Origin: VRUE01 sp963715625 | GTDB lineage: Bacteria > Actinomycetota > Thermoleophilia > Solirubrobacterales > 70-9 | Direction: 5' to 3' | Assembly (NCBI GenBank): GCA_963715625.1 | Contig: OY970260.1 | Coordinates: 434,001 to 498,000, forward strand | Length of the DNA stretch: 64,000 bases | Shown: piece after piece, positions 43,029-50,394 of the stretch | Numbering within the stretch: position 1 is the stretch's first letter | Layout: each line of letters opens with the position of its first letter | Translations under genes and position numbers: made by a program | Notes under the pieces: generated by a model | The model's input: only the letters and a program-made list of their open reading frames with translations | What the model was told of the DNA's origin: nothing | Databases searched by the model: none

Positions 43029-43063
43029 CGGCGCAGCCCGTCGATCAGGTGAGCCATCGTCAC
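43025..43063 (-). CDS. 12-codon coupling ORF
   Basis: A GTG start overlaps the stop of the upstream 100-aa gene (GTGA) and its TGA overlaps the ATG of the next gene (ATGA). The peptide would be MTMAHLIDGLRR. AAAGGGGGC upstream can serve as ribosome site. The exact overlaps at both ends suggest a translational-coupling device rather than chance. Confidence 0.4.
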   Translation of the reverse strand: MTMAHLIDGLRR

Positions 43064-43362
43064 GCCCCCTTTGCTTTGACGTGAACGACCTCGGCTGCGG
43101 GGATGCTGGTTCGGGCGGGTCCGGCCTTCTTTTTGCCCTTGGTCTTTGCCGCCCCCGTCGCCGCTCCCGCAAGCTCGATCAAGACCATCGGGACTCGATC
43201 CTTGGGACGGGTGTGCCTTGCGACGACGACGCCCTGACGGCCCTCGTCGTCCTTGTGTCGAACGGCGTCGCCCTTCTTGATCTCCTTGCCCTTGGACGAC
43301 TTCCACGCATCCGTGAAGGCGTTGCCTCGGACGGTTTTCTTCTTCTCTTTGACGGTTGCCAC
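43060..43362 (-). CDS. Basic hypothetical island protein
   Basis: 100 aa from a GTG placed 7 nt after a strong AGGAGG ribosome site; an ATG 27 nt upstream is also in frame. Lysine-rich start (VKEKKKTVRG), then GDAVRHKDDEGRQGVVVARHTRPKDRVPMVLIEL (in parts), which looks like a small SH3-like or KOW-like barrel, and a Lys/Ala-rich linker. Nucleic-acid binding is plausible from charge only. Confidence 0.55.
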   Translation of the reverse strand: MATVKEKKKTVRGNAFTDAWKSSKGKEIKKGDAVRHKDDEGRQGVVVARHTRPKDRVPMVLIELAGAATGAAKTKGKKKAGPARTSIPAAEVVHVKAKGA

Positions 43363-43515
43363 GATGAAACCTCCTGTCTGAGTTGGCAAACCGTCGAATT
43401 GTTTTGAGCCAAACCCGGAATGTCAAATCTCCTCACGGGCGAGAGGCCGCCCCGGTCCAGGCGACCTCTCAAGCACTCCTCCCCCAAGCTGTGTCCAGGT
43501 CGAAGCGGTGAAAGA

Positions 43516-43782
43516 TCAGAAGGTCGGCGTCGCTACGTAGGAGCGCCCGGTGCCCGGCTCCCGCTCGTCGTCAAGGGGGGCGATCAGGTCGGCGTCGTGC
43601 AGCACCTTCAGGTGGTACGTCACCAGGGGGATGCCCATGCCGAACTCGTCGGCAAGCTCTCCCTCGCTCGTCCCGTCCTTCTGCTGGGTGAGGCGACCGA
43701 AGATCTCCGTGCGCTTGGGGTGCGAGAGTGCCCTACGGACTTGAACGTCCATGTTGGGTGACTGGCTGTTTTCGTCTTTCAC
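43516..43782 (-). CDS. ArsR-like winged-helix regulator
   Basis: 88 aa from a GTG with a GAAGGACG ribosome site (a later ATG at 43752 is possible). RRALSHPKRTEIFGRLTQ followed by TSEGELADEFGMGIPLVTYHLKVLHDADLI (in parts) is the ArsR/HTH_20 winged-helix signature. It is small and has no visible metal-binding cysteines. In the island it probably controls island genes. Confidence 0.7.
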   Translation of the reverse strand: MKDENSQSPNMDVQVRRALSHPKRTEIFGRLTQQKDGTSEGELADEFGMGIPLVTYHLKVLHDADLIAPLDDEREPGTGRSYVATPTF

Positions 43783-43964
43783 GATTCGTCCTTCTGCTCC
43801 AGACGCCCCGGGCGGCGAAGGGCCACTAGTTTTGAAGCCGCCCAAGGGCGCTGGAACAGCCTGCCCGACAAAGTGAGACTCATCTAACTCGCCGGAGCGA
43901 TAGACGGTTGCAGATAGGAACGGCCCAGTCCACCCCACTATTTAAGTCCCTGAAAAATTTCCGG

Positions 43965-44612
43965 TCAGCTTTCCGTGGACGGTACGTAACGCCGCTCCGG
44001 CAGCTGTGCCCGGCACCTGTCGAAGGCCATCGACACGATGATGGTCGTTTGCCCGACCTCGCCGGACTTGCTGAGCCGGGTGGCGGCACGACCGGCTATC
44101 GCCTTCTGCCGCTCGTAGGATTCGGCTTGCTCTTGGGCAATTTCCTTCCGGGCTTGCTCGTCGCACATCAGGGCGTCCCAGAGCAGCCACAGCTCCTCGT
44201 CGCTGTCCAGCTTCCCAGCGCGGTACGCCGCCAACATCTCGGTGAGAACGTTCTGAGTGGTGACGCCATTTACGTCATGCCGTTCCCTCATCGTCATCTT
44301 TCGATAGGCCTCGTCGGTGATGTAGGGCAAGATCACGGTCCGGTAGTAGACCTCCGTGACGTTACCCCTCTCAGCCGTGTGCGCAATTTCGATGCACCCA
44401 GCTTTGTAGAGCCGACTGATGTGGTTGCTGACGCGCCTTACGCCTAGCCCCATCATCTTCGCCAGTTCCTTGCTGCTTCGGGGTCCCTCGGCCAGGATCA
44501 CCAGCGCTTGGTTGCGGATCTTGTTCCCCAAGGCGTAGGCCACGGCCTCATCCATCTCCCGTGTGCGCGCGTCACGGGGCATCCTCGGCTCTGCTGCTGA
44601 CGTTGGCTCCAT
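43965..44612 (-). CDS. Winged-helix transcriptional regulator
   Basis: 215 aa; the ATG at 44612 follows GGAGGAATT. An N-terminal HTH (IRNQALVILAEGPRSSKELAKMMGLGVRRVSNHISRLYKAGCIE in parts) resembles ArsR/DUF-type wHTH domains; the C-terminal half has a helical region with Tyr, Trp and charged residues that may be a ligand or dimer domain. It heads the leftward gene set of the island and may be its main switch. Confidence 0.68.
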   Translation of the reverse strand: MEPTSAAEPRMPRDARTREMDEAVAYALGNKIRNQALVILAEGPRSSKELAKMMGLGVRRVSNHISRLYKAGCIEIAHTAERGNVTEVYYRTVILPYITDEAYRKMTMRERHDVNGVTTQNVLTEMLAAYRAGKLDSDEELWLLWDALMCDEQARKEIAQEQAESYERQKAIAGRAATRLSKSGEVGQTTIIVSMAFDRCRAQLPERRYVPSTES

Positions 44613-44787
44613 CAAGGCAATTCCTCCAGTCGGGAGTCTTTTGGGCAACCGCTAGACGCTGAGATTAGGGGTTTTCGGTCCAACTTTTTGTCGCCGATCA
44701 CAAAAAACCCGACGGTCACAAATTCGTCCACCATTCCTCCCGACCGGCAATCGCCGGGGCTGACGACACGGGAGGAGGTGAGGCGTC

Positions 44788-44847
44788 GTGAAGATCGCGA
44801 CTGTCGAGACAGTTGTGCCCATGCTGAGCGTTGTGAAGAACCGCTAG
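44788..44847 (+). CDS. 19-residue micro-ORF with strong ribosome site
   Basis: GTG start 44788, stop TAG 44845-44847, peptide MKIATVETVVPMLSVVKNR. A GGAGGAGGTGAGG ribosome-binding stretch stands upstream and a 14-bp terminator hairpin downstream, so it looks like a complete small transcription unit. It could be a leader peptide, a precursor of a modified peptide, a type I-like toxin or a regulator of phage-like genes. I do not recognise it. Confidence 0.4.
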   Translation: MKIATVETVVPMLSVVKNR

Positions 44848-44860
44848 GCAGGCACGAATC

Positions 44861-44901
44861 GGCCGGTCCTCGCGGTCTAGTTCAAGGCGCGAGGGCCGGT
44901 C
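44861..44901. terminator. 14-bp hairpin between micro-ORF and glycosyltransferase
   Basis: Arms 44861-44874 and 44888-44901 pair over 14 positions (two G-U if read as RNA) around a 13-nt loop. It lies between a rightward micro-ORF and the leftward glycosyltransferase gene and can end both. Confidence 0.65.
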
Positions 44902-44905
44902 CTAC

Positions 44906-45661
44906 TCATGCCGTTGATGCGGTGCCGAACAAGATCGTTGGCAGCTCGTCGCCTTCGGCCGCGCCATCCCTGAGCCGGTCGAGCGCTTGGGACGCCCGGT
45001 GGACGCCAGCGGGACCAAGCGCTGCCCGCGTCCGGGGGTGGTCGAGGTAGCGCCGGAAGAACTCGACGGCCTCGCCCCGCTCATCCCGTCGCAGCGCGTC
45101 GGCGGCGGTGAGGGCCAAGGCTCGGGGGTTGTCCGGTTCGTCGCGCAGCCACGCCGCCAGGATGCGCCGGTCGCGCTCGTCCGAGGCGGACCAGTCCTCG
45201 CGCCGATGGACCCACGCCGCGACCTCGGGCGCGACCGTCGCAACCCCGCCCGGTCGGGCCAGCACCGGGACGGCGTGAGCGCGCCCGTCCCAGACCGTCG
45301 CCCCTCGTCGCGTCAGGCGGACGCGCGGGCCTGGCTCGCGGTCGTTCTCGTAGTCGAAGGCTAGACAGGCAACCTCGGGCGGGGCGGACGCGACAAGGCT
45401 TCTCAGATGCTCCGCCCCTCGCAGTTCGTCGTCCGCGTCGGCGAAGGCCCGCCAGTCGGTCATCAACAGGGAGTCGGCAAACTCTCGCGCCGCTGCGAAG
45501 TCATCACACCACGGGAACGACTCGACGCGCCAGCCACGCGGCAGGTCCGCCGCTTCCGCCCACTCCTCAAAAACCCGCACCGTCGCGTCCTGGGAGCCGG
45601 TGTCGGCCAGGACGACCGAATCGAACGCGCCCGCGATGGAGGCGAGCAGGCCCGGCAGCAT
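44906..45661 (-). CDS. Family 2 glycosyltransferase, 5' end lost to an amber codon
   Basis: 251 aa from the first ATG. FDSVVLADTGSQDATVRV, FADADDE (a DxD-type site) and VWDGRAHAVPVL fit GT2 glycosyltransferases with a C-terminal helical tail. In frame upstream the typical N-terminal strand is present without a start (TIIARDEADMLPG), preceded by TAG at 45689-45691 and, directly before that, GTG at 45692-45694 with an AGGGAAG ribosome site. So the original start codon appears to be followed by a stop at codon 2. The gene is probably inactive or reads through the amber codon. Confidence 0.65.
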   Translation of the reverse strand: MLPGLLASIAGAFDSVVLADTGSQDATVRVFEEWAEAADLPRGWRVESFPWCDDFAAAREFADSLLMTDWRAFADADDELRGAEHLRSLVASAPPEVACLAFDYENDREPGPRVRLTRRGATVWDGRAHAVPVLARPGGVATVAPEVAAWVHRREDWSASDERDRRILAAWLRDEPDNPRALALTAADALRRDERGEAVEFFRRYLDHPRTRAALGPAGVHRASQALDRLRDGAAEGDELPTILFGTASTA

Positions 45662-45767
45662 GTCCGCCTCGTCGCGGGCGATGATCGTCTACACCGTGTG
45701 CTTCCCTGAGTGGTGGGTCGGACCCGGCCCGTAGGGGGCCAGCGAACCCCGGAGAGGAGTGAAACAG

Positions 45768-45899
45768 ATGGCAGGCAAGAAGAAGAAATCCAGCGGGACC
45801 ACCAGCAGGTCGTCCAAGACCGGCCGCTACGTCAAGAAAAGCTACGCGGACAGTCACAAAAGCACGACCCAGACTTCGCGCAGGAAGAAGAAAAAATAG
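45768..45899 (+). CDS. Small highly basic protein, 43 aa
   Basis: ATG 45768 after GGAGAGGAG. Composition is dominated by Lys, Ser, Thr and Arg; it starts MAGKKKKSSGT and ends SRRKKKK. The centre TGRYVKKSYADSHKSTT resembles a family of small actinobacterial and phage proteins with the pattern GR-(Y/F)-V-x-K-x(2)-A-x(2)-H-x-x-TT. Nucleic-acid binding is likely. It is alone on its strand and followed by a terminator hairpin. Confidence 0.6.
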   Translation: MAGKKKKSSGTTSRSSKTGRYVKKSYADSHKSTTQTSRRKKKK

Positions 45900-45907
45900 G
45901 TCGCCGC

Positions 45908-45940
45908 GTCGCCCCTGGGGGAACTGCCCTCGGGGGCGAC
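45908..45940 (+). terminator. Hairpin after the small basic protein gene
   Basis: GTCGCCCC (45908-45915) pairs with GGGGCGAC (45933-45940), with extra G-C pairing inside the loop. It separates this gene from the convergent membrane-protein gene, 8 nt away. Confidence 0.65.
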
Positions 45941-45947
45941 CGCTGCT

Positions 45948-46667
45948 CTAAGAAGATTTCCTCGCGCCCGACGAGCGCCCGGTCAGCCTTCCTTGAACCA
46001 CCTTCGGCAGTCGTGGAAAAAGGAGTTGAAGATGGCCTCGGTCGAACTTGCTCGCAGCGTGGATTTCCTCGCGGTCTTTGCCGGTGAGGGGGCGCTTGTA
46101 CAGCGGCTCCAGGGTGCTGTGCCTGGTCGCATAGACGTCCCGCAGGGCCTGCTGGCTCTTGACGATCTGGTGGTCCTTCCCGAGCCGAAGCGACAGGCGT
46201 AGGTTCTCGGAGGTGAGGTCGATGCTCGCGTCGTAGACGGCCTGGCTGTGGGCGTGAATCTGGTCCGTTTCCTCTTTGAGGGCGTTAAGCGCCTCCGCCT
46301 TGACGGCCGGGGGCGCATCGTCGTCTAGGACTCTGCGGCGTTCCGTCCGCTGGTCGTCGCCGATCAAGATCAACGCCTCGTACTCGAACATGAGGCGGAG
46401 GGCCGCATCCACGCTGCGCACGGCGTCGTCCACAGCGTCCCGCACGTGCTGACGGTTCCGCTGCGCGCGGTCGTAGGTGAGTTGTTCTATCTGGAGTTCC
46501 CTGTCGTGGGCGAGCTGCGCTGCCTGCCGCTCGTTCGCCGTTTTCGCCGCGATCCAGGCAGCGACGATCGCAGTCGCCGCGATCAGGGCGGGTCCGATCA
46601 GTTGACGCCACCACGGGTTACCGCCAACCAGGTGAACCTCAACCAGATAAGGAACGGCAGACGCCAT
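45948..46667 (-). CDS. Membrane-anchored coiled-coil island protein
   Basis: 239 aa. One membrane helix at about residues 23-41 (LIGPALIAATAIVAAWIAA), then a long charged coiled-coil region (about 42-110) and a helical C-terminal half ending in a basic tail. No catalytic motif is visible. It lies 3 nt behind the gene for a tail-anchored protein, and the two are probably partners in an island function, possibly a membrane-linked defence or exclusion trait; this is speculation. Confidence 0.55.
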   Translation of the reverse strand: MASAVPYLVEVHLVGGNPWWRQLIGPALIAATAIVAAWIAAKTANERQAAQLAHDRELQIEQLTYDRAQRNRQHVRDAVDDAVRSVDAALRLMFEYEALILIGDDQRTERRRVLDDDAPPAVKAEALNALKEETDQIHAHSQAVYDASIDLTSENLRLSLRLGKDHQIVKSQQALRDVYATRHSTLEPLYKRPLTGKDREEIHAASKFDRGHLQLLFPRLPKVVQGRLTGRSSGARKSS

Positions 46668-46670
46668 CGC

Positions 46671-47207
46671 TCAGCGCGAGCCGATCAGCAAACCCAGGCC
46701 GAAGAGGATGACGCCCGTGCCAATCTGGATAGTCCACTGGTTGTTGACGACCTTCCGCCAAGTCGGTTCCAGCTCCGGGGCCCCCGCGTCCTTCGCCTCC
46801 GCCTCCGCCGCCAACTCTTCTGCGTGTCGCTTTCGCTCGAAGAGCTTGTCGACGCGCTCCTTCGCGGCGACGAAAACGCCGTTGACGGCGACCTCGTTCT
46901 GCCCATCCACGCCCAGCCGCGCCGAGGGGCAACGGTCGTCGTCGTTGAGTGCGTTGAATTCAATCCCCACCGGTTTCGGCTGCCCGCCAGGCTCGACCAC
47001 CACGAAGAAGTTCGCACCGTCGAGCTTGAGCGCCGGGGCCAGCTCGCGGAGGTCGGCCAGCGGCATCCTCGGGTACTGCTTGTCGGGGTAGCGGATCGCC
47101 ACGACCAGCGGTTCGATCCCCTGGGAAGCAGCCTTGAAGACAAGCTCGACGAATTCCTCGATGAGGTCGGCCACCTCCTCGACGGAGCCGAAGGGTTGCC
47201 CTCCCAC
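46671..47207 (-). CDS. Hypothetical protein with C-terminal membrane anchor
   Basis: 178 aa from a GTG 4 nt after GAGGAGAC. The N-terminal 100 residues look like a compact alpha/beta domain (SVEEVADLIEEFVELVFKAA, GANFFVVVEP, PVGIEFNALNDDD), followed by a charged coiled coil (about 115-145) and one C-terminal membrane helix (WTIQIGTGVILFGLGLLIG). No family recognised. First gene of a two-gene unit with the following coiled-coil membrane protein. Confidence 0.55.
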   Translation of the reverse strand: MGGQPFGSVEEVADLIEEFVELVFKAASQGIEPLVVAIRYPDKQYPRMPLADLRELAPALKLDGANFFVVVEPGGQPKPVGIEFNALNDDDRCPSARLGVDGQNEVAVNGVFVAAKERVDKLFERKRHAEELAAEAEAKDAGAPELEPTWRKVVNNQWTIQIGTGVILFGLGLLIGSR

Positions 47208-47327
47208 GTCTCCTCGCGCATGTGCAGCGGGTCCATAACGGCATGAAATCTAGTGCCACCGGCCGCGCTGCTCTCCACTAGCTGACCGACGCGTCCACTT
47301 CGGCCACCTACCCAGGTACGCCACTTC

Positions 47328-47354
47328 GACGGCTACCGGATCGAGTTGATCGGG
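47328..47354 (+). repeat. Right attachment-like repeat of the island
   Basis: 27 bp matching the gloA end at 23 of 27 positions. Similarity starts abruptly at GACGGCTA and has no counterpart to the left, as expected for the far junction of an inserted element. Confidence 0.65.
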
Positions 47355-47360
47355 GAGTAG
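47328..47360 (+). pseudogene. Displaced 3' end of the original gloA
   Basis: Ten codons DGYRIELIGE followed by TAG, a typical glyoxalase C-terminus with no upstream gene body. It is best read as the host gloA end pushed 4.8 kb away by the island. It lies 7 bp before the convergent SDR stop codon. Confidence 0.62.
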
Positions 47361-47367
47361 GCCGCGG

Positions 47368-48210
47368 TTAAATCCGCATGATGCGAGCCACGAGCGCGTC
47401 GAATGCGCGGTCGGGTAGGACGCGGCGGGCGAGGGCCTGGCCACGGGCGTCGGCGCCGACCAGGTAGCGGGTGCGGGGGCGGCCGGCCGTGAGTGCGTGG
47501 GCTATCGCGCGCGCGACCTTGTCCGGGTGGATGCCGCGCTTTGCCGTTCGTCTGACCGCGGCGCGGAAGCGCTCGATCGTCTTGCCGTAGAGCTCGTCCT
47601 GGGAGTCGTGGGCACGCCCGGAGACCTCGTCGGCGATCCGCGCGCCACGCTCCCAGATCGCCGTGTCGATCGAGCCCGGCTCGATCACGGCGACGCCGAT
47701 CCTCCACGGCCGCAGCTCCTGGCGCAGGCAGTCGGCGACCGCCTCAATCCCGTACTTGGAGGCGTGGTAGGGCCCGCCGAAGGGCAGCGCCATGCGCCCG
47801 CCGATCGAGCTGACGAAGACGATCCTCCCGGTGGCGCGGCGGATCAGCGGCAGGAACGCCTGCGTGACCGCCACCTGGGCGGTCAGGTTGACCTCGATCT
47901 GCCGGCGGAAATCCTCGACCGGGATCGTCTCCAGCGGGCTCAGCACCGCGATCCCGGCGTTGTTGACGAGACCATCGAGGCCGGCCTCCCCCACCACGGC
48001 GGCGACCTTCTCGACCACCGCGGCGATCTGGTCGGCATCGGTCACGTCGAGCATCACCGGTATGAGGCGATCCGAGCCCGCCTCCCGCAGCGCCGTGGCG
48101 TCCTCCTCTCGGCGGACGGCAGCGAAGACCCGCCACCCTTCCGCGTCCATCCCCAGCGCACTCGCCCGGCCGATTCCCGTCGACGAACCGGTTATGAGCG
48201 CCGATCGCAT
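47368..48210 (-). CDS. SDR-family oxidoreductase
   Basis: 280 aa. Classical short-chain dehydrogenase motifs: TGSSTGIG (residues 7-14) for the NAD(P) site, LDGLVNNAGIAVL, the catalytic Ser in FVSSIGG and YHASK. The region around Arg33-Arg34 suggests NADPH preference. Substrate unknown. It is the first host gene right of the island. Confidence 0.9.
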   Translation of the reverse strand: MRSALITGSSTGIGRASALGMDAEGWRVFAAVRREEDATALREAGSDRLIPVMLDVTDADQIAAVVEKVAAVVGEAGLDGLVNNAGIAVLSPLETIPVEDFRRQIEVNLTAQVAVTQAFLPLIRRATGRIVFVSSIGGRMALPFGGPYHASKYGIEAVADCLRQELRPWRIGVAVIEPGSIDTAIWERGARIADEVSGRAHDSQDELYGKTIERFRAAVRRTAKRGIHPDKVARAIAHALTAGRPRTRYLVGADARGQALARRVLPDRAFDALVARIMRI

Positions 48211-48387
48211 CGCGCCAGGCTATCGGCCCCACCAATCGACCTGCCCTTATGCCTGGGCGCTTGCATCGTCGTTGACCGCCTTTACCAAGGTATTCTTAAG
48301 CAATTTGGCTGGCTATCCAGCCGGCTCAGTCCACATCACCAGACAGCGACAAAGCTCGGCGTCAACCGCCGAGGAAGGAGAAACTCA

Positions 48388-49581
48388 ATGAGACTCATCA
48401 AGATGTTCAGCCTCGCCGCGCTCACCGCCCTGGTCGCAATGGCATTCGTCGGTGCATCGTCGGCGACCGCGACCGGGACCACGGCACTGTGCAAAAGCGA
48501 AGCAAAAACCTGCCCAGAAAGCGAACTGGTAAGCACATTCCACCTGTTCAACAAAGAAGCGACCGTAGTTAGCCTGACAAGCGAACTCGCAAACGTCTTA
48601 TGCTTAGGCCTATTAGCAGACACGCAAAGCTTAAGTGCAGGCATCCCGCAGAAAATAAACAGCGAAACAATCGCGTTCACTGGCTGCGGCACAAGTGCAA
48701 CTCACAATAATTGCACGGTAGAATTCAAAACTGTACCTAAATTCACTCTATTAAAGACCGCAGAAAATTTAGGTCTGTTAACAGCAACCAACGGCGAACT
48801 TCTGTTTAAATGCAGCGTTTTGGGCATCACCAAAATTGACTGCACCTTCGACACAGCCGGTCTGGAATTCGAAGTTGAAGGCGCGTTACATAAATCAGGT
48901 GCAGCAGGCAACGGGATGGTAACCGCAGCCAGCACACCGCTTGAAACAGGCAGTGGCACAAAATGCCCCAATCCCGAAAAACCTGCCACGCTCGATTTCT
49001 TACTGGAACCGTTAGTGCACACCTACGTTTCAGGAGTTGGCAATCAAAGCACGGCACTGTGCAAAGTTCACGAAGAGCCCTGCAAAGAATCGAATCTGGT
49101 TAAAAGCATCCATACAGAAACGGGAGAACCCCTGTTGAAAGTCAAATATTCGGGAAACAACTACCCCATCGTCTGCGATACATCCTTAGCGACAGCTTCC
49201 GTCGGGGCATTAGGTTCCCCACAGGAAATCACCATTGAAGAAATGACGTGGACAAATTGCGAAATTATCGGTGGGCCAGCCTGCACCATCAAATCGATTG
49301 AAAATGGGGTGCTGTATCTGTACAAGATAGGGTTAAATGTCGGGGAAGCAACGTCATCTAAAAATGAAATCGAAGCCGACTGCCCCAATCCTGGCTTCAC
49401 CTGCGTTTTCGCCAGCGAACCGAAACTTCGCATCGAAGGCGCGAACCATACAGCCGGAGCGGGTAACGGGATGTTTGAATCGAACGAGCCCGAACTCGAA
49501 AATGTCGAAGGGGATTGCGAAGGTCCGGGATTCCTGTATGGCTTATACGAACCACTGACGAGCGTCAACGTCGTGTCCTGA
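48388..49581 (+). CDS. Secreted two-repeat protein with AT-biased codons
   Basis: 397 aa. The GAAGGAG site and ATG are followed by a signal peptide (about 1-29, ALTALVAMAFVGASSATA). The mature part is two homologous halves, starting TGTTALCKSEAKTCPESELV (30-49) and STALCKVHEEPCKESNLV, each with paired cysteines and each ending in a FLLEPL or GLYEPL strand. It resembles a cysteine-rich secreted family I know from Solirubrobacterales; function unknown. Signal-peptide codons are GC-rich like the host, but from about 48480 codon use shifts abruptly to A/T-rich codons. A strong terminator follows. Confidence 0.72.
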   Translation: MRLIKMFSLAALTALVAMAFVGASSATATGTTALCKSEAKTCPESELVSTFHLFNKEATVVSLTSELANVLCLGLLADTQSLSAGIPQKINSETIAFTGCGTSATHNNCTVEFKTVPKFTLLKTAENLGLLTATNGELLFKCSVLGITKIDCTFDTAGLEFEVEGALHKSGAAGNGMVTAASTPLETGSGTKCPNPEKPATLDFLLEPLVHTYVSGVGNQSTALCKVHEEPCKESNLVKSIHTETGEPLLKVKYSGNNYPIVCDTSLATASVGALGSPQEITIEEMTWTNCEIIGGPACTIKSIENGVLYLYKIGLNVGEATSSKNEIEADCPNPGFTCVFASEPKLRIEGANHTAGAGNGMFESNEPELENVEGDCEGPGFLYGLYEPLTSVNVVS

Positions 49582-49607
49582 ACGAGAAAGAACGCAAGCA
49601 CAACCAC

Positions 49608-49640
49608 AGCCGCCCTGGATTTACGGGGCGGCTATTTTTG
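49608..49640 (+). terminator. Rho-independent terminator
   Basis: Stem AGCCGCCC (49608-49615) with GGGCGGCT (49626-49633), 10-nt loop, followed by ATTTTTG. The clearest intrinsic terminator in the window. It ends the secreted-protein transcript. Confidence 0.88.
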
Positions 49641-49647
49641 CAAGGGG

Positions 49648-50394
49648 CTAGCCCCGCCGCGCCCGGTGGCGCTCGAGCTCGGCCACCATCAGCTTGGTGT
49701 GGAGGGCGGCGATCAGGTCCTGCAGGGGCTGAGCGCCGCTCTCCAGCATCTCGACCACGCGCTCGGGGGGAACCTCGCCGGCCAGGCGGTCCATCACCAC
49801 CTCGACCTCCTGGCGGACGAGGTCTTCGAGCGCGGTCTTGTAGCGCAGGGTGTCGTAGACGGTGAAACCGATCTCCTCGTCGTAGCCGCCGGCGCGGAAG
49901 CGGCTGATCGCCTCGATGATCTTGATGTCGGAGGGCGAGTAGCCGCGGGTGTTGGGGCTGAGGATCTCCAGCTCCTCGAGCCGGTCGAGGACGTCCTTGG
50001 GGACGCCATAGCGCTCGCGCACCTCGGCGGCGCTGGTGCGGGTGCGCTCGCCGGCGAGGGCGCGGTCGAGGATGCGGTCCTCCAGCTCGACCAGGGCGCG
50101 GGCCCGCTCGGGGTCCTCGTCGAGCACCGACTTGATCGCCTTCAGCGGCATGAAGCGCTCCTCCTGCAGCTGCTTGATCAGCCTGATCCGGTCGACGAAC
50201 TCCGGTGGGTAGTAGGCCATGTTGCGGCTGGTCTTCACCGGCTCCGGCAGCAGCCCCTCGCGCAGGTAGTGCTTGATCGTCGGCACAGGGACACCGGAGG
50301 CCTCGGCCAGCTCCCCCATGCGCAGCAGGTCACCATCCCGCCGATGGGCCTCAGATACGCCTATATGTCTCGTTTGAGGCCCGTCGGCGGTCAT
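49648..50394 (-). CDS. MerR-family transcriptional regulator
   Basis: 248 aa from the ATG at 50394, which overlaps the CoA-transferase stop (ATGA); 223 aa if it starts at the internal ATG at 50319. The HTH is MGELAEASGVPVPTIKHYLREGLLPEP, followed by the MerR wing and a long helical sensor region without metal-binding cysteines. The 25 residues before the HTH are encoded mostly by a 53-bp palindrome. It probably controls the acyl-CoA gene cluster to which it is linked. Confidence 0.85.
   Translation of the reverse strand: MTADGPQTRHIGVSEAHRRDGDLLRMGELAEASGVPVPTIKHYLREGLLPEPVKTSRNMAYYPPEFVDRIRLIKQLQEERFMPLKAIKSVLDEDPERARALVELEDRILDRALAGERTRTSAAEVRERYGVPKDVLDRLEELEILSPNTRGYSPSDIKIIEAISRFRAGGYDEEIGFTVYDTLRYKTALEDLVRQEVEVVMDRLAGEVPPERVVEMLESGAQPLQDLIAALHTKLMVAELERHRARRG
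50338..50390. repeat. 53-bp palindromic element, D type
   Basis: Arms of 16 nt (50338-50353 and 50375-50390, CCGCCGATGGGCCTCA against its complement with one mismatch) with a 21-nt loop holding CCTATATG, a word also in the loop of A copy 1. It is within the first codons of the MerR gene, in frame, just as A copy 1 is in cysT. Confidence 0.75.

Larger units (their letters stand above)
42519..47360. mobile_element. Genomic island integrated at the 3' end of gloA
   Basis: A 4.8-kb block bounded by an imperfect 27-bp direct repeat (42519-42545 and 47328-47354). Inside, base composition is visibly lower in GC, and the genes are short and mostly unknown, with HTH regulators, in contrast to the flanking host genes. 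The far repeat is a displaced C-terminal piece of a glyoxalase gene. This is the pattern left by a site-specific element that rebuilds the gene end it enters. No integrase or transposase gene is visible, so the element is either satellite-like or decayed. Confidence 0.72.

Noticed and set aside
44861..44901. Hairpin as a CRISPR repeat or part of an array
   Set aside because: A single hairpin with no regularly spaced repeats; no CRISPR array or cas gene is visible in the window.
42519..47360. Island as a prophage
   Set aside because: No capsid, terminase, portal, lysis or integrase gene can be recognised; only small regulators and unknown proteins.
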